35,929 nucleotides of DNA from JAXHTH01 sp034211115 (GCA_034211115.1 JAXHTH010000369.1:1-35929); one strand, 5' to 3'; numbered from the stretch's first letter, positions 15,652 through 23,824 are shown. Program-made: numbers and translations. Notes: generated by a model not told the origin, from the sequence alone.

Positions 15652-16701
15652 GTGCTGTCACTACCGGAAGACTACGGCCTGGACGAGGAGCAGACGCTGG
15701 CGTTCACGGTCGACGACGACCCGCCGGCGGGCTTCGAGGCCTTCTGGTCCGCGTTCCGGGAAGAGATCGCCGCGCTGCCCTCCACCTGGCGCGGGACGGT
15801 CGACGGGTCGCTCGGGCAGTTGATGATCGAGTCCGTGCGTGGCGTGCGGGTGATCGCCCGCCTGTCGATGCCCACGCCGAAGCCCAGGGCGGTGGTGATC
15901 ACGACGCACGGCCCGCCGGATCGGCCGGCGGAGTGGTCGCCGGAACGCCTGCTCCTGACGGCGCTGACGGGTGAGCCGGACGTGTTCCCCGCAGCGCCGG
16001 AGCCGTGGTCGGAGGCGGGGCTGGCCACGCTGCGGCTGGCCGTACGAGGCTACCCCCCTTCCACGATGGACATCGACGACTTGCGCCCGGACTGGATTCT
16101 CACGAAGCTGGGGCTCGCGGATTCCTGGGTCGTGCGCGGGGCGGCGGCGGACGTGGTGCAGGCGTATCGATGCGCGCGGCGATACTTCGGGCCTGCGATG
16201 CCCATCGGTCTGCACGGCGAATCGCTGGGCGGAGGGCTGGTGGTGATCGCGGCGGCCCAGCTCGCCGCGATGGATGATGAACCCTTTCGCATGGTCCTGG
16301 CGCACCCGGATCTCGGGGCGTGGCGATGGCGAAGCGAGCAGTACTGCGGCGGCCCGGGCGGGCGCGTGAACGAGCGGCTCACGGCGATGCGGGAAGACGG
16401 CCCGGCGGTCCTGGAGACGATGCTCCTTTACGATGCGGTCTTCCACGCCCGCCGTCTCCGATGCCCCACGCTCTGCAAGCTGGCCTGCCGGGACGACATT
16501 GTCCCCGCGGCGGCGGCGGCGGCGGTGTTCAACGCCATCGCCGGGGAGCGGAAATGGCGGTACCGGACCGCCTGCGGGCATTTCGACGGAGGGCTGGAGG
16601 ACGCCCGTCGGCACAGAAATTTTACCCAAATTAACAGCCGATTTCTGGACCCGACGATCGAGCCGGAGGAGGCGATCGGCGGGGGCGACGGCGGAGCGTG
16701 A
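15652..16701 (+). CDS. Alpha/beta hydrolase of the acetyl-xylan esterase (AXE1) type
   Basis: A 349-aa cytoplasmic-looking (no signal peptide) serine hydrolase. It has FEAFWSAFREEI near residue 28, as in AXE1/cephalosporin-C deacetylases, VVITTHGPPDRP (oxyanion region) near 82, the nucleophile elbow GLHGESLGG with Ser191, a candidate Asp at 281 or 282 in CRDDIVPA and the catalytic His at 310 in CGHFDGG. Order and spacing fit the family, though length is somewhat above the usual 320 aa. It probably removes acetyl groups from sugars or small esters. GTG 15652 is preceded by GAGGA about 10 nt upstream; a TACACT box lies at 15560-15565. Stand-alone gene. Substrate cannot be told from sequence. 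Confidence 0.82.
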   Translation: MLSLPEDYGLDEEQTLAFTVDDDPPAGFEAFWSAFREEIAALPSTWRGTVDGSLGQLMIESVRGVRVIARLSMPTPKPRAVVITTHGPPDRPAEWSPERLLLTALTGEPDVFPAAPEPWSEAGLATLRLAVRGYPPSTMDIDDLRPDWILTKLGLADSWVVRGAAADVVQAYRCARRYFGPAMPIGLHGESLGGGLVVIAAAQLAAMDDEPFRMVLAHPDLGAWRWRSEQYCGGPGGRVNERLTAMREDGPAVLETMLLYDAVFHARRLRCPTLCKLACRDDIVPAAAAAAVFNAIAGERKWRYRTACGHFDGGLEDARRHRNFTQINSRFLDPTIEPEEAIGGGDGGA

Positions 16702-16740
16702 TCTGTAAACCTATTGAACACATGATGTTATAACACACAT

Positions 16741-16763
16741 CGTCGCGCGGCCACCCCGCGACG
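16741..16763. other. Hairpin after the esterase gene
   Basis: CGTCGCG pairs with CGCGACG around 9 nt, just beyond an A+T island (16703-16740) that contains the perfect palindrome TGTTATAACA at 16726-16735. The palindrome could be an operator; no target gene is evident. Confidence 0.4.
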
Positions 16764-16811
16764 CCGGCGGCGAGCGGGCCGTTGCCGGCTCTCCGGATAT
16801 TCAAGGCCGTC

Positions 16812-16840
16812 TTGGCGCCTGCCCGATATCCCGCTATACA
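16812..16840 (+). promoter_or_regulatory. Promoter for the structured RNA candidate
   Basis: TTGGCG (16812-16817) and TATACA (16835-16840) with an ideal 17-nt spacer. The predicted start falls at about 16846, at the first helix of the RNA candidate; no protein gene follows on this strand. Confidence 0.5.
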
Positions 16841-16843
16841 GCC

Positions 16844-17053
16844 CCCACTTCCCCCTGGGTGCCGGGCGGCCGAGCCGGATGAGGCAGCGTCCGGGCCCCG
16901 AAGTGGGAGGTTGCTCTCGCGACCGGCGTGCCCAGGCTGCCCAACATCTCTGGTTGAACCTCTTTTGTCCTTCAATCGTAAAAGACAGTGGACAAGTTGG
17001 CGTATATGACTGCGCGGAAGGTCCGCGGGGAACAGCGAAGTATCTTCCGCGCG
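16844..17053 (+). ncRNA. Candidate structured non-coding RNA, family unknown
   Basis: Starting at the predicted promoter output there is a chain of helices: (a) a 64-nt extended hairpin with an outer perfect 8-bp stem CCCACTTC/GAAGTGGG (16844-16851 with 16900-16907) and an inner 11-bp stem with one bulge (16857-16868 with 16888-16898); (b) GGTTGC/GCGACC with a TCTC loop (16909-16924); (c) CCAAC/GTTGG (16941-16945 with 16996-17000) enclosing TTGTCC/GGACAA (16965-16970 with 16990-16995); (d) a perfect 9-bp stem GCGCGGAAG/CTTCCGCGC (17012-17020 with 17044-17052), with a competing short stem CGCGGA/TCCGCG. No protein-like ORF fits. It lacks the signature sequences of RNase P RNA, tmRNA, SRP RNA and 5S rRNA. 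The 3' end is not defined; a 60-nt pyrimidine tract follows. Confidence 0.45.
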
Positions 17054-17082
17054 AAATGAGTCTGTGAACTGGAGCGAACCGG

Positions 17083-17152
17083 AACCCCTCTTCTTCTCAT
17101 CACTTGCTCCTCAGTTCTTTCCTCCTTTCTTCTTTCTCCTCCTTCGCCGTCT
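17083..17152 (+). other. Long pyrimidine-rich tract
   Basis: About 70 nt that are almost all C and T on the plus strand, in the gap between the RNA candidate and the macrodomain gene. It could form triplex DNA or act as a Rho-type signal on the plus strand. No gene seen from 17054 to 17326; a perfect 8-bp hairpin GAATCGCC/GGCGATTC lies at 17195-17215. Confidence 0.4.
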
Positions 17153-17326
17153 CGGCTCCCCCGCTGGGACGGCGAGTTTTTGCGCGCTGCGGGCGAATCG
17201 CCGAGGCGGCGATTCCGGCCACGTCGCCCGCAAGGGGGTGAGAACTGAGCGTGACCTCCGGGGCTTCCCGGTGCCGGCTCCCGAGCCCTCTGGTGTCATC
17301 GGATCGCATCGCCCCGTCGCGCCGTC

Positions 17327-17842
17327 TCAGCCTCCGGCGGCGGCGAGGAGCTCGCGATACACCCGGGCATCGGATTCGGTGAAGCAGCAACAGATGACGC
17401 GATCGAGCCGGTGTTCCTCGCCCAGCCAGAGGCGGATGGTGTCCAGGGCGATGCGGGTCGCGTCCTCGATGGGATAGCCGAACACGCCGGTGCTGATGCA
17501 CGGGAAGGCGATGGAGCGGAGGCCCTCCGCCTCGGCCAGCTCCAGGCTCCCGCGATAGCAGGAGACGAGCTGCTCGGGCTCGCCGGAACAGCCGCCGTGA
17601 TAGACCGGGCCCACGGTGTGAATCACGCGGTCGGCGGGCAGCTCGTATCCGCCGGTGATGCGGGCCTCGCCGGTCGGGCAGGGTCCGACGCGGGCGCATT
17701 CCTCGGTAAGCCTCGGGCCGGCGGCGCGGTGAATGGCCCCGCACACGCCCCCGCCCGGCGCGAGCTGCGCGTTGGCCGCGTTGACGATGGCATCCACCTC
17801 CAGGCGTGTGATGTCGCCCACGATGACTTCCGGTTCGTTCAT
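17327..17842 (-). CDS. Macrodomain protein (O-acetyl-ADP-ribose deacetylase, YmdB-like)
   Basis: Macrodomain hydrolase that removes ADP-ribose-linked groups, such as the acetyl from O-acetyl-ADP-ribose or ADP-ribose from protein Asp/Glu. The 171-aa protein has the ligand-binding loops VGDITRLEVDAIVNAANAQL (about residues 7-26), GGGVCGAIHRAAG (about 30-42), CPTGEARITGGY, VIHTVGPVYHGG and the phosphate loop IAFPCISTGVFGYP near 113. Length and order match the YmdB/MacroD class, including the catalytic Asn and Asp region. ATG 17842 overlaps the waaA stop (ATGA), so it is translationally coupled to waaA. Context gives no hint of the biological substrate. Confidence 0.92.
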   Translation of the reverse strand: MNEPEVIVGDITRLEVDAIVNAANAQLAPGGGVCGAIHRAAGPRLTEECARVGPCPTGEARITGGYELPADRVIHTVGPVYHGGCSGEPEQLVSCYRGSLELAEAEGLRSIAFPCISTGVFGYPIEDATRIALDTIRLWLGEEHRLDRVICCCFTESDARVYRELLAAAGG

Positions 17843-19101
17843 GGTGTGTGCTCCGCTGAAGCGGTCTCGAGCCATTGGATGAGAACATCGGCGTGCCGCG
17901 CGGTCGCGCCCTGATGTTCGCGGATCACCGCCCGGCCGCAGGCGGCAAGCCGCGCGCGGCGCGAAGGGTCTTCGAGCAGGGCCGATACGGTCCCGGCAAG
18001 CCGATCACGATCCGTCTGGACGATCCCGTCGCCGGCGAGCAGGGCATCGACGGTGGCCTGAAAATCGCTGACGGCCGGCCCGACGATGGTCGGCTTGCCC
18101 AGCGCGATCGGCTCCATCATGTCCGAGCCGTGCAGGTTGCCGAAGCTGCGCCCGATGACCACGACATCCGCGAGGGAATAGGCCATGCGCAGCTCTCCGA
18201 TCGTATCGAGCAGGAAACGCCCGGCGGCGCTGCCGCATTCTCCGCGCGAGCGGCGGGCGCAGTCGGGCATATCCGCCGCGGCCTGATCGAACCACTCGGG
18301 CTTGCGCGGGGCGCAGAGAAGCTGCACGCCATCGGGAACCGCCGCGCAAAGCAGTGCATGTTCATCGGGCGCCGTCGACCCGGCGACGACGAGCGGGCGC
18401 TTGCGGTCGATACCCAGCGCTCGGGCCAGCTCGTCGGCGCCGTCGACGCGGTCGGCGATCTGGGCCGTGTCCCACTTCATCGTCCCGGTGACCTCGATGC
18501 GGCCGGGCTCGACCCCGAGTTCCCGGAATCGCCGCGCGTATTGATCGTCCTGGACGCACGCAAAGCCGAGGCGCCGGAAGCTGCCCTTCACCAGCCGTGC
18601 GATCCGCCGGTATCGCGCCGCGCTGCGGGCGGTGAGCCGGCCGTTGATGACCCCGACCGGGATGCGACGCCGGGCGCAGGCGGCGGTGAAGTTGGGCCAG
18701 ACCTCCAGCTCGACCAGCGCCACCACGTCCGGGCGCACACGGCGCAGGAACCGCACCACGGCGAAGGAGAAATCGAACGGATAGCGAACGACGGCATGGC
18801 GATCGCCGAACAGCCTGACCGCGCGGGCGTAGCCGGTGTCGGTGGTCGAGGCGATGACGATCTGCGGCGCTTCCGCCCGGCCGGCCAGTTCCTCCACGAG
18901 CAGCCGAATGGCATTGACCTCGCCCACGGAGACGGCGTGGAGGAGCAGTCGCGGCCGATCGGGGGCGGCGAGGGCGGCCCCCCCGCCCAGACGCCCGACC
19001 CAGTCCGTGCGGATCTTGCCCGTGCGGATCATCCGCGTCAGCCAGACGGGGGCCGTGATCAGGGCGGCCAGCAGGTAGGCGAGATCGACCATCCACGCCA
19101 T
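17839..19101 (-). CDS. waaA: 3-deoxy-D-manno-octulosonic acid (Kdo) transferase
   Basis: Inner-membrane GT30 enzyme that transfers Kdo from CMP-Kdo to lipid A precursor, showing that the organism makes lipopolysaccharide. The 420-aa protein has an N-terminal membrane anchor (DLAYLLAALITAPVWL), then LLLHAVSVGEVNAI near residue 50, IVIASTTDTGYARA near 80, RYPFDFSFAVVRFL near 105, ALVELEVWPNF near 129, GVINGRLTARSAARYRR near 147, VTGTMKWDT near 205 and the C-terminal GRSFGNLHGSDMMEPIALGKPTIVGP near 335, all typical of KdtA. ATG 19101 begins the membrane anchor; TACACT lies 8 nt upstream on the minus strand. Followed by the overlapping macrodomain gene. Confidence 0.95.
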   Translation of the reverse strand: MAWMVDLAYLLAALITAPVWLTRMIRTGKIRTDWVGRLGGGAALAAPDRPRLLLHAVSVGEVNAIRLLVEELAGRAEAPQIVIASTTDTGYARAVRLFGDRHAVVRYPFDFSFAVVRFLRRVRPDVVALVELEVWPNFTAACARRRIPVGVINGRLTARSAARYRRIARLVKGSFRRLGFACVQDDQYARRFRELGVEPGRIEVTGTMKWDTAQIADRVDGADELARALGIDRKRPLVVAGSTAPDEHALLCAAVPDGVQLLCAPRKPEWFDQAAADMPDCARRSRGECGSAAGRFLLDTIGELRMAYSLADVVVIGRSFGNLHGSDMMEPIALGKPTIVGPAVSDFQATVDALLAGDGIVQTDRDRLAGTVSALLEDPSRRARLAACGRAVIREHQGATARHADVLIQWLETASAEHTP

Positions 19102-19109
19102 GGCCGGAG

Positions 19110-19115
19110 AGTGTA
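19110..19115 (-). promoter_or_regulatory. Putative -10 box of waaA operon
   Basis: TACACT on the minus strand, 8 nt before ATG 19101, the same hexamer and spacing as for thiL. Confidence 0.4.
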
Positions 19116-19209
19116 GCGATCCACCGGAGGCGGATCGGCCGCCCGGCCCGGGACCGGCGGCGGATGGCGGCGTTTGTGGGGCGGTTTCCACACGATTTGT
19201 CCGAGATGC

Positions 19210-19239
19210 TTGCGCAGGAAGAGGAAACGTTCGACATAT
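19210..19239 (+). promoter_or_regulatory. Possible promoter of the double-FHA gene
   Basis: TTGCGC (19210-19215) and ACATAT (19234-19239), 18-nt spacer, about 30 nt before the start codon. Confidence 0.3.
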
Positions 19240-19267
19240 CTGCTGGTTAAGACGTGAGAGTCTTCTC

Positions 19268-20203
19268 ATGGCCGAACTGCTGATATCCCGAAAAGACGGC
19301 GAACTGCTGCTCACCGTCGACCTCGCCGACCGGACGAAGCTCACCATTGGCCGCTCCCCCCGCTGCGATCTGACGATCGAGGCCTCGTCGATCAGCCGGC
19401 GGCACGCCCTGCTCGTTCGGCACGGAGGTCACTGGGTCCTGCTGGATACCGGCTCGTCGACGGGCGTCTTCAGCGGCGAGGTTCGGACCCGCTGTACCCA
19501 GCTCAGGGAGGATCAGTGGGCACGGATCGGGCCCGTCTACCTCTGGCTCAACCTGACGGGCGACGAGCCCGCCGAGCCGACCCGGGAGGCTGAGGAGGGG
19601 GATGGCGAGGCGCGGCCGGGGCGACGCCAGTCGCCCTGGAGCCTGCCGGAGGATGATCCTCTTCTCGCGGCCCTGTCCCCGACAGCCGATTCGGAGCCGG
19701 AAGAGCCGGCCGGAGCGGAGCTGCTGCTGTACGACCTGGACGGCCACCTCCTTCGCCGAAAGTCGCTCATCTCCCGGGAGAAGCTGACCGTCGGCCGCTC
19801 CCATCGGTGCGATCTGACGATCGACGATCAGGCGGTCTCGCGGCTCCACTGCGTGCTGTACCTGGAGGGTGAGCGGTGGTGCGTGGCGGACGCCGACTCC
19901 GCCGGGGGCACACGGGTTGACGGGCGGCCCACCCATCGCCGTCGCCTCGACGACCGGATGCTCATCCGCCTCGGCCCGTATCTCCTTCAGGTGGAGGGAG
20001 CCCACAAGGGGACGGGGAAGATCGAGGGGGAGCCGACCGCGGCGGCTCCGCTGCACGTTTCCGCCTTCCTGGGCGAGCGTCCGGGTGAATCGGCCGAATC
20101 GGGGGATTCGGAGCCGGCGGCGCGGCCGGGCGGTCAGGCCGACCCCGGCCCATCGCCCCGTTCCGCGTCGCGGGAGCAGAGCTCCAGTCGGTCCGATCAC
20201 TGA
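19268..20203 (+). CDS. Protein with two FHA (phosphothreonine-binding) domains
   Basis: A 311-aa soluble protein with two forkhead-associated domains, which bind phosphothreonine peptides. FHA 1 (about residues 1-95): LTIGRSPRCDLTIEASSISRRHALL with the canonical G-R, S-x-x-H, then STGVF. FHA 2 (about 150-250): LTVGRSHRCDLTIDDQAVSRLHCVLY and GGTRVDG. The two repeats share the strings L-T-[IV]-G-R-S-x-R-C-D-L-T-I, so they arose by internal duplication. A disordered acidic and Pro/Ser-rich linker lies between and a low-complexity tail follows. ATG 19268 begins immediately before the first strand. It precedes a third, single FHA gene by 170 bp. No kinase or phosphatase lies nearby, so the phosphoprotein partner is unknown. 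Confidence 0.88.
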   Translation: MAELLISRKDGELLLTVDLADRTKLTIGRSPRCDLTIEASSISRRHALLVRHGGHWVLLDTGSSTGVFSGEVRTRCTQLREDQWARIGPVYLWLNLTGDEPAEPTREAEEGDGEARPGRRQSPWSLPEDDPLLAALSPTADSEPEEPAGAELLLYDLDGHLLRRKSLISREKLTVGRSHRCDLTIDDQAVSRLHCVLYLEGERWCVADADSAGGTRVDGRPTHRRRLDDRMLIRLGPYLLQVEGAHKGTGKIEGEPTAAAPLHVSAFLGERPGESAESGDSEPAARPGGQADPGPSPRSASREQSSSRSDH

Positions 20204-20376
20204 TCCGGTGCACCGGCGGGGGCCGGGGGGACGCCGCGAGCCCAGTTTCCGCCCATCAATCCCCCTATCCTGCTTGTCAACGGCGATTTGCGCAGGCACA
20301 ATTGAGCGTGTCGAACGGTCATGGCTCAGAAACGCCCCGGCTCCGATCGGCGGTCACCGGCGGGGAGGCCCCCACC

Positions 20377-20676
20377 ATGATGGAATTGCACGTCTGTAAC
20401 AAGAACGGTTCCCTCCTCCGGGCCTACGCCCTGGGGGATAATCCCGAAGTCATCGTCGGCCGGGACGAGACGTGCGACATCCGTATCATGGCCAAGAGCG
20501 TCTCGCGCGAGCATTGCGCCATCGAACAGCAGGGCGAAGAACTCGTCGTGCGTGATCTCGGCTCGAGCGGCGGGACCTTCGTCCAGGGTGATCGAATCAA
20601 CACGGTGACCATCCAGGACGGTCTGGAAGTCAACGTGGGGCCCGCGGTGCTCAAGTTCTACCAGGGCGGCATCTGA
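20377..20676 (+). CDS. Small single-domain FHA protein
   Basis: A 99-aa protein that is just one FHA domain: VIVGRDETCDIRIMAKSVSREHCAI (GR and S-x-x-H conserved), DLGSSGGTFVQGDRI. It probably acts as an adaptor binding phosphothreonine proteins. ATG 20377 is chosen because GGGGAGG lies about 8 nt upstream; the frame is open from 20302 but the extra 25 residues look like leader sequence. It is co-directional with the double-FHA gene and likely functions with it. Confidence 0.88.
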   Translation: MMELHVCNKNGSLLRAYALGDNPEVIVGRDETCDIRIMAKSVSREHCAIEQQGEELVVRDLGSSGGTFVQGDRINTVTIQDGLEVNVGPAVLKFYQGGI

Positions 20677-20683
20677 GACCGGC

Positions 20684-20705
20684 GCCGCTCTTCCGGCTCT
20701 TTTTC
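20684..20705 (+). terminator. Weak terminator after the FHA genes
   Basis: A short GCCG/CGGC stem followed by TCTTTTTC right after the stop of the small FHA gene. Confidence 0.4.
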
Positions 20706-20766
20706 GGGACAAGCTGCCGCGCGACTGAGGCCGGCCCGCCTCGTCGGCCGTGGTGTCACGGCGCAG

Positions 20767-20791
20767 AAAAACGCCGCCCGGCGGGGCGGCG
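20767..20791 (-). terminator. Strong intrinsic terminator of the ClpP-fold operon
   Basis: On the minus strand a perfect 8-bp stem CGCCGCCC/GGGCGGCG with a 4-nt loop is followed by TTTTTCTG, 43 nt after the stop at 20834. Confidence 0.85.
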
Positions 20792-20833
20792 CGGGCGGCG
20801 GGTGGCATCGATCATGCAAACGCGCGAGCCGGT

Positions 20834-22147
20834 TCAGCGGTTCATCCTCGCCAGTTGGCGGCGCAGCTCCTCGATCTGCCGCTCCAGAACCTCACGCTCG
20901 GGCACGCCCATGAGCCGGCACGGAAGCGGGCAGCGGTCGACCCAACCGATGAGCTTCTTGAAGATCTGGATCTGCTTGCCCAGCGCCTCGCGGGCGGTGG
21001 GCGCCGCCCCGGACAGCGAAAGCTCGCGATTCAGTCTCCGCACGTCTTCCTGGCACCGCTTGACAAGCGTCTGCCAATCCTCGGCGATCTCCCGGCCGTA
21101 GGTGCTGATCTCGTACCAGCGGGGCAGATCCAGCAGTTCGGCCAGTTCTTCTTCCGTGTCGGCGGTGCCCTTGGAGAACCCACACTTCTCCGCCTCCGAG
21201 GAGTTGAAGGTGAGGTTGTGCTCGCGGTCGGAGAGGATGAATTCGCCGGACGTGTCGCCGTAGAAGGTCACTTCGCCCGTCTCCGGGTCCTTGTCATAGG
21301 AGCATTCGTACTTGGTGAGCTTCATGGCGCGGGCGATGTGCTCGCTGTAGCCGGAGCGGCGGGCGACCTCGGCGAGGAACTCCACCCCCAGCTCCGCCAG
21401 CTCCTCGGGGGCGGAGACGTTGCCCATCAGCGTGGTCACCGACCCGGCCGTGCCTTCGGTCATGAAGTAGATCTCATCGCAGGCCATCGCGGTCGAGGCG
21501 CCGGCGGAGATCGCCTTCTTCACCCACGCGACCACCCGGTGGCGTTTCTTGATGTCCCAGATGGTGTCGGTGATCTCCTCGGACTCGGAGACGAGCCCGC
21601 CGTTGGAGTCGATGAGCAGCACGATGATCTGGCCCCGGCCGTACTTGTCGGCCTCCTTCCCGATCATCTCGATCTCGTCGTGTCGGAACTCCATCCCGAC
21701 CATGCCCTCCAGGGGCAGGTAGAAGACGCCGAGCAGCCGGCCGTCGGCGCTGCGCGGCGCCTCGTCGGGCACCGCGGGTTCGCCGGTCTTCTGCGCCGGT
21801 GCCCGTTCGCGCCGGGTAAGGGTCTTCTCCGCCGCTTCGCGCGCCTCGTCATCGTCCCCGAGGGTGCGCATGGCGATGATGTCGCCGCGGTAGATGGTCT
21901 TCTGCCTGACGCTGCCGGCGACGTCGGCCTCGAGCATGATGTACAGGTCGGCGACCTTCTTCAGCCGGCCGGTGAGCTTCACCTCGACGTTCTGCTCGAG
22001 GAAGGTGACCTGCACGACGTCGGAGACCTGGCCGCGCCACTTCGACCCGTCCTCCAGACGGATCTCGACGGACGGTCCGGCCGCCGCGGCGGAGGCAAGG
22101 GCAAGGATGAGACACATCGCGATGAGGCTGGAAAAGAGACGGTTCAT
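20834..22147 (-). CDS. Exported ClpP/SppA/NfeD-fold serine peptidase-like protein
   Basis: A 437-aa exported protein. Signal peptide: LFSSLIAMCLILALASAAAAG. Residues about 25-100 form a small beta-rich domain (RLEDGSKWRGQVSDV, IYRGDIIAMRTL). The central domain (about 135-270) has the ClpP/crotonase fold of SppA and NfeD proteases: IIVLLIDSNGGLVSESEEI, then VVAWVKKAISAGASTAMACDEIYF, where SAG carries the expected catalytic Ser, and TEGTAGSVTTLMGN. The C-terminal part (about 290-437) is helical, charged and ends in a coiled-coil-like segment (EREVLERQIEELRRQLARM). The active Ser region is intact, so a protease role at the cell envelope is plausible. It lies 66 bp downstream of its paralogue in one operon. 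Confidence 0.85.
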   Translation of the reverse strand: MNRLFSSLIAMCLILALASAAAAGPSVEIRLEDGSKWRGQVSDVVQVTFLEQNVEVKLTGRLKKVADLYIMLEADVAGSVRQKTIYRGDIIAMRTLGDDDEAREAAEKTLTRRERAPAQKTGEPAVPDEAPRSADGRLLGVFYLPLEGMVGMEFRHDEIEMIGKEADKYGRGQIIVLLIDSNGGLVSESEEITDTIWDIKKRHRVVAWVKKAISAGASTAMACDEIYFMTEGTAGSVTTLMGNVSAPEELAELGVEFLAEVARRSGYSEHIARAMKLTKYECSYDKDPETGEVTFYGDTSGEFILSDREHNLTFNSSEAEKCGFSKGTADTEEELAELLDLPRWYEISTYGREIAEDWQTLVKRCQEDVRRLNRELSLSGAAPTAREALGKQIQIFKKLIGWVDRCPLPCRLMGVPEREVLERQIEELRRQLARMNR

Positions 22148-22213
22148 AACGGTTCTCGCGTGAATTGACTTTCCCGGTTCCGGTCAGGCGGCGTCAGGCG
22201 GGGCGTGGGACGT

Positions 22214-23695
22214 TCAACGGCCGCCGGGGCCGCCGGGTCCGCGGCGATTCCCGCCTCCCCCGCCTCCGCGGCCGCCCCCCCCGCCGCCGGCGCTGCCGCC
22301 CTGCCGCAGCCGGCGGATCTGGATCTCCAGGTTCTCGATGATCGTCTCCAGATCGAACTGACTCACGCCCAGCTCCATCATCACGCGAATCTCCACCGCG
22401 CGATAGCGCTTCGTCGCGGCGAGGATGCGCTCGATCGATCGCTTCGCCTTCCCGAGATAGGCCAGCGGATTGTCGCTCGCCCAGCTCATGTACTTGGAAT
22501 AGTCCTCCCACCACTGATGGCAGTTGTCCAGCAGGCGTCGCCAGTCCTCGCGGTAGTCCTCGAAGAGCTCTTCGCCCTCTCCTTCCAGGACCCGGTACTC
22601 GCGGATGCCGAGAAGAAGGGCGAGGTCATCGAGGTTCTCCGCGGTACCCTTGGTCAGGCAGAGATCCTCCGCGTCCTTGGCGTAGAAGTTGGCGCTGAAC
22701 TCCTCGCTGGAATCGACGATGTACTCGCCGTTCGTATCCAGCGACCAGTCGACCTCGCGCCCCTTCCACGTCGCGGAGAGCTTCTCCTGGGGCAGCACCA
22801 TGGCGTCGATGAGCTCCAGGGCATACCCGCCGTACTCGACGAATCCCTTCAGCCATCCCAGGTAGGCCTCGCGGTACTTCGCCTGCTTCTCAAAGTCCGA
22901 CATCTCGAAGAAGGCGCGGGTTCCGGAAATGCCGCCGAAGCGCCCCGTCGGCTTCATGTACATGTCTTTCCACGACATGGCGATGACCGAGCTGATGCCC
23001 ACCGAATCGTCGATCCACAGCACCTGCGGGATGTCGCCCAGCTCGTCGTGGAACAGGCTCACCAGCTCGCGGTACATGTCGAGAAACTCCGAACCCGACA
23101 GCCCGCGCTCGTCCGGATCGAGCGCGACGGAGGCCATCGTGCGCGGCTCATCGAAGTCCCGGCAATCCATCACGATCAGCAGGTAGTCCGGATCCTCCTC
23201 ACGGATGTCATCGACCATCTCCCGGTAGATCGACTCGTTGATGTCCGTGCCCATCTGCCCCTTCATGGGAACGATGTAGAAGGAGGGCAGGCTCTCGTCG
23301 TCCGGATCGCCCTGAAGCGAGCCGTAGGTGCGTTCAGGCACGTCCTCGGCTTCGGATTCCGTTTCTTCGGGCTTCCACATCTCCTCGGGCTCGCCGGATT
23401 CTTCGGCCGTCTCCTCGGCGAGGGGAACGTCGCGCCGGATGTTGGCGATCTCGTCCCGCGCGTAGGTGACGGTCGCCTCGAGCCCGCTGGCGCGGTCGAT
23501 GAGATGGAAGACGATCTCGTTGCGTCTCTCCTCGACGATGCGCCCGTGCAATTCGCGTCCATCGACCATGACGAGGATGTCCTCGGTCCCGGCCTCCTCA
23601 TCCTCGGGGCCGGCCACGGCCACCCCCACCGTCAGAAGGGTCGCCGCGACGACCAGGAGCATCATGCTCACGCTGTTCAGGAACCGCATCTTCAT
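22214..23695 (-). CDS. Paralogue of the ClpP-fold protein, probably catalytically degenerate
   Basis: A 493-aa exported protein with the same plan as its downstream neighbour: signal peptide (SVSMMLLVVAATLLTVGVAVAG), small N-terminal beta domain (ILVMVDGRELHGRIVEE, YARDEIANIRRDV), acidic linker, central domain (SFYIVPMKGQMGTD, YLLIVMDCRDFDEP, LWIDDSVGISSVIAMSWKDMYM), helical C-terminal region, and a Gly/Arg-rich tail. The D-S-N-G-G motif of the partner is replaced by M-D-C-R-D, and SAG by SVG, so activity is doubtful; it may be a pseudo-enzyme partner. ATG 23695 has AGGT upstream on the minus strand. A GGAAC-N16-CGTC sequence about 130 nt upstream could be an ECF-type promoter. Confidence 0.82.
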   Translation of the reverse strand: MKMRFLNSVSMMLLVVAATLLTVGVAVAGPEDEEAGTEDILVMVDGRELHGRIVEERRNEIVFHLIDRASGLEATVTYARDEIANIRRDVPLAEETAEESGEPEEMWKPEETESEAEDVPERTYGSLQGDPDDESLPSFYIVPMKGQMGTDINESIYREMVDDIREEDPDYLLIVMDCRDFDEPRTMASVALDPDERGLSGSEFLDMYRELVSLFHDELGDIPQVLWIDDSVGISSVIAMSWKDMYMKPTGRFGGISGTRAFFEMSDFEKQAKYREAYLGWLKGFVEYGGYALELIDAMVLPQEKLSATWKGREVDWSLDTNGEYIVDSSEEFSANFYAKDAEDLCLTKGTAENLDDLALLLGIREYRVLEGEGEELFEDYREDWRRLLDNCHQWWEDYSKYMSWASDNPLAYLGKAKRSIERILAATKRYRAVEIRVMMELGVSQFDLETIIENLEIQIRRLRQGGSAGGGGGGRGGGGGGNRRGPGGPGGR

Positions 23696-23824
23696 GCCGC
23701 TACCTCGACTTGATGTTGGGACGAGCCGCATTCACATCCGCTGCGCTGCCGACTCGACGGGAGTAGAACCAACGCCGCCCGCCGGCGGGAAATGGCGCGG
23801 CGGGAGCTCGGCTGTACTTTATAC

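Noticed and set aside
15652..16701. Calling the AXE1-like enzyme a secreted xylan esterase
   Set aside because: No signal peptide is present, so extracellular polysaccharide deacetylation is not supported.
16844..17053. Assigning the structured RNA to RNase P RNA, tmRNA, SRP RNA, 6S RNA or 5S rRNA
   Set aside because: The conserved sequence blocks of these RNAs were not found and the helix order does not match; left as unknown.
20750..22168. Plus-strand frame of 472 aa opposite the ClpP-fold gene
   Set aside because: Antisense shadow; the minus-strand protein has signal peptide and active-site motifs plus a terminator.
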